DNA from: CANJUD01 sp043750035 | GTDB taxonomy: Bacteria > Bacteroidota > Bacteroidia > UKL13-3 | Length of the DNA stretch: 22,672 bases | Assembly: GCA_043750035.1 (NCBI GenBank) | Contig: JAYVCI010000118.1 | Span: forward strand, 1-22,672 | Direction: 5' to 3' | Shown: positions 21,308-22,672 of the stretch, piece by piece | Numbering within the stretch: position 1 is the stretch's first letter | Layout: each line of letters starts with the position of its first letter | Program-made: the position numbers and the translations under genes | Notes under the pieces: generated by a model | Database searches by the model: none | What the model saw: only the letters and a program-made list of their open reading frames with translations | Told to the model about the DNA's origin: nothing

Positions 21308-22270
21308 ATGACCTATAACTTACTCATCGACAACCTAACAAACCCTGCTTTGCTCTTTTTTGTGCTGGGCATAATCGCAGTGTACGTAAAAAGCGATTTG
21401 GAAATACCACCAAATTCATCCAAATTTATTTCCCTCTATCTGTTATTTGCCATTGGTTTTAAAGGGGGCCAAGAACTATCGCACGAAAACTTTACTACCG
21501 AAATTGGCTGGTCCATGTTATTTGGCATCATCATTTCGGCATCTATACCCTTATATACTTTCTTTATTCTTAAAAGAAAATTAAACGTGTTTGACGCTGG
21601 TGCTATCGCAGCAGCGTATGGTTCAGTAAGTGCCGTAACTTTTGTAACAGCAGTTTCCTATCTGGAATCGCAGCAATTAACGCTTCATGGACACATGGTA
21701 GCAATTATGGCTTTGATGGAATCGCCTGCAATAATAATTGGATTGATTTTAATTTCCATATTTAATAAGGACGAATCCAATATAATTAAAAAAAGAAGTG
21801 TGATAAAACATTCTTTTACAAATGGAAGTGTCTTGCTTATTCTTGGTAGTTTGATTATTGGTTATGTAGCTAATGCTAAGCAGGCAGAAGGAATAAAACC
21901 ATTTACAAACGACCTTTTTAAAGGCTTTCTTGCAATCTTTCTTTTAGACATGGGCATTACAAGCGGCAGAAAGTTAAAAGCATTTTTCTCATTCGGTTGG
22001 TTTCCAATTATTTTTGCCATTTTAATTCCACTTATTAATGGTTGTATCATTGCGATGTTAAGCTCCTTTGTAACACAAGACATAACCAATCGCTTTATGT
22101 TTGCGGTTTTAGCCGCAAGTGCCTCTTACATTGCAGTTCCAGCGGCTATGAAAATTTCAGTTCCTAAGGCAAATCCTGGGCTTTTCTTACCAATGGCTCT
22201 TGCAGTAACCTTCCCTATAAATATAACAATTGGTATGCCTATCTATTTTCTAATTGTGCAAAATACTTGA
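21308..22270 (+). CDS. sbtA: SbtA-family sodium-dependent bicarbonate permease
   Basis: The 320-aa hydrophobic protein fits the SbtA family: about ten membrane helices, NPALLFFVLGIIAVYVKSDL and FISLYLLFAIGFKGGQELSH at the start, AAAYGSVSAVTFVTAVSYLE in the first substrate half, MALMESPAIIIGLIL, AIFLLDMGITSGRKL, and ASASYIAVPAAMKISVPKAN in the matching second half. The two similar halves reflect the inverted repeat fold. SbtA proteins import HCO3- with Na+ and are best known from cyanobacteria, where they are gated by SbtB. No SbtB gene is visible here, so the small membrane proteins upstream may replace it. It is the last gene of the run, 27 bp after the amidohydrolase. Bicarbonate as substrate is from family knowledge. 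Confidence 0.9.
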   Translation: MTYNLLIDNLTNPALLFFVLGIIAVYVKSDLEIPPNSSKFISLYLLFAIGFKGGQELSHENFTTEIGWSMLFGIIISASIPLYTFFILKRKLNVFDAGAIAAAYGSVSAVTFVTAVSYLESQQLTLHGHMVAIMALMESPAIIIGLILISIFNKDESNIIKKRSVIKHSFTNGSVLLILGSLIIGYVANAKQAEGIKPFTNDLFKGFLAIFLLDMGITSGRKLKAFFSFGWFPIIFAILIPLINGCIIAMLSSFVTQDITNRFMFAVLAASASYIAVPAAMKISVPKANPGLFLPMALAVTFPINITIGMPIYFLIVQNT

Positions 22271-22509
22271 TTAAGATTATAGCTAACACATAGGTGTAAG
22301 CACATTTGCAATTACTCACGAATTGTTTCTTAATCTTTGTGTTCGTGAACTTCGTTTCGCACAAGCCCACACACAAAGCAAAAAATTGAAAAAGAGCTTC
22401 CACCTTTCCCGCCAATAGAAAAATTATTTTTTGAAATTCCCTTCTTTTCTAAAATTTTTAAAACCGCTTCCCACAGCCGACACAAACCGACCTGTTCACA
22501 ACTCGACAA
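22271..22509. other. Intergenic region with inverted repeats, no clear gene
   Basis: About 240 bp after sbtA. CACGAA (22317-22322) pairs with TTCGTG about 20 nt on, and CTTTGTGT pairs with ACACAAAG around 22335-22380. TGTAAGCACATTTGCAATTA near 22293 is a kind of text seen in dispersed Bacteroidota repeats. A hairpin here could end the operon. No RNA gene or ORF is supported. Confidence 0.4.
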
Positions 22510-22672
22510 ATGACAGCGAAAGTCACATTAAACAAAGACTTTTATCAATCGACAGACAGAACGCCAGCTGGTAAACAGCTAAGGCTTCGTTGCGTCGGCA
22601 CGACGAACAATGAAGCCTTAGGTTGCACCCTTCCATTCGTCAGGGCAGGCTATACCTTTGGTAGTTTTAAGT
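22510..22672 (+). CDS. Possible partial ORF running off the window through repeat copy 2
   Basis: ATG 22510 opens 54 codons without a stop (MTAKVTLNKDFYQSTDRTPA, then the repeat-encoded LRCVGTTNEALGCTLPFVRA). In repeat copy 1 the same frame differs by three synonymous codons and one two-base change (Ile/Thr) and ends at TGA 904-906. This hints that the repeat derives from coding DNA, but copy 1 has a stop just upstream and no start. Low confidence. Confidence 0.25.
   Translation, partial: MTAKVTLNKDFYQSTDRTPAGKQLRLRCVGTTNNEALGCTLPFVRAGYTFGSFK
22574..22672 (+). repeat. 99-bp structured repeat, copy 2 (may continue past the window)
   Basis: 94/99 identical to 806-904 in the same orientation. 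The main stem (AAGGCTTC/GAAGCCTT plus a wobble and TTG/CAA) is unchanged. Differences are confined to the loop (CGGCACG for GGGCATT), the linker after the stem and the second loop. Confidence 0.8.

Noticed and set aside
1..22672. CRISPR arrays, tRNA or rRNA genes
   Set aside because: No regular short repeats with spacers, no T-loop-like cloverleaf and no rRNA-like text were found on reading both strands.

Overview
The window looks like chromosome of a gliding-lineage Bacteroidota (Chitinophagales/Sphingobacteriales-like). Evidence: a GldC homologue, an ECF sigma/outer-membrane barrel operon, LVIVD and WG-repeat proteins, low GC, no clear Shine-Dalgarno sites, and repeated Bacteroidota-type -7 elements (TAnnTTTG) just upstream of starts. 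Species cannot be read from the sequence.

Layout. 1-905: accessory end with a partial ORF, a PIN-domain toxin-like gene overlapping a 53-aa antitoxin-like gene, then a 99-bp structured repeat. 983-12672: mostly core genes: recF, a secreted vWA-like protein, dprA and dusB (minus strand), a WG-repeat-like secreted protein, an ECF sigma operon (sigma factor, 64-aa protein, membrane-anchored barrel-like protein, LVIVD lipoprotein), gldC, glmS (minus) and an Nfu-type Fe-S scaffold (minus). 12720-15672: a second accessory patch with degenerate interspersed repeats, an IS4-family element with a frameshifted transposase, a frameshifted DUF6934-like gene, a 56-aa gene and several strong hairpins.

15676-22270 is the most interesting region. 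A LysR regulator diverges from a tight eight-gene run: two small membrane proteins, a Thermus/Rickettsia-type isocitrate dehydrogenase, an 82-aa charged helical protein, a 59-aa membrane protein, a DUF6671-like protein with CxxC pairs, a dihydroorotase-like amidohydrolase, and an SbtA-family sodium/bicarbonate permease. The amidohydrolase keeps most of the fold and the other metal-site residues, but the segment that normally holds the CO2-carbamylated lysine is rewritten (Thr145). I propose an inorganic-carbon or CO2/bicarbonate-responsive module: LysR control, a bicarbonate importer, an enzyme that makes CO2 and 2-oxoglutarate, and uncharacterised accessory proteins. The link is inference from gene content and spacing.

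22271-22672: no clear gene, some hairpins, and a second copy of the 99-bp repeat (94/99 identical to the first), at which the window ends.
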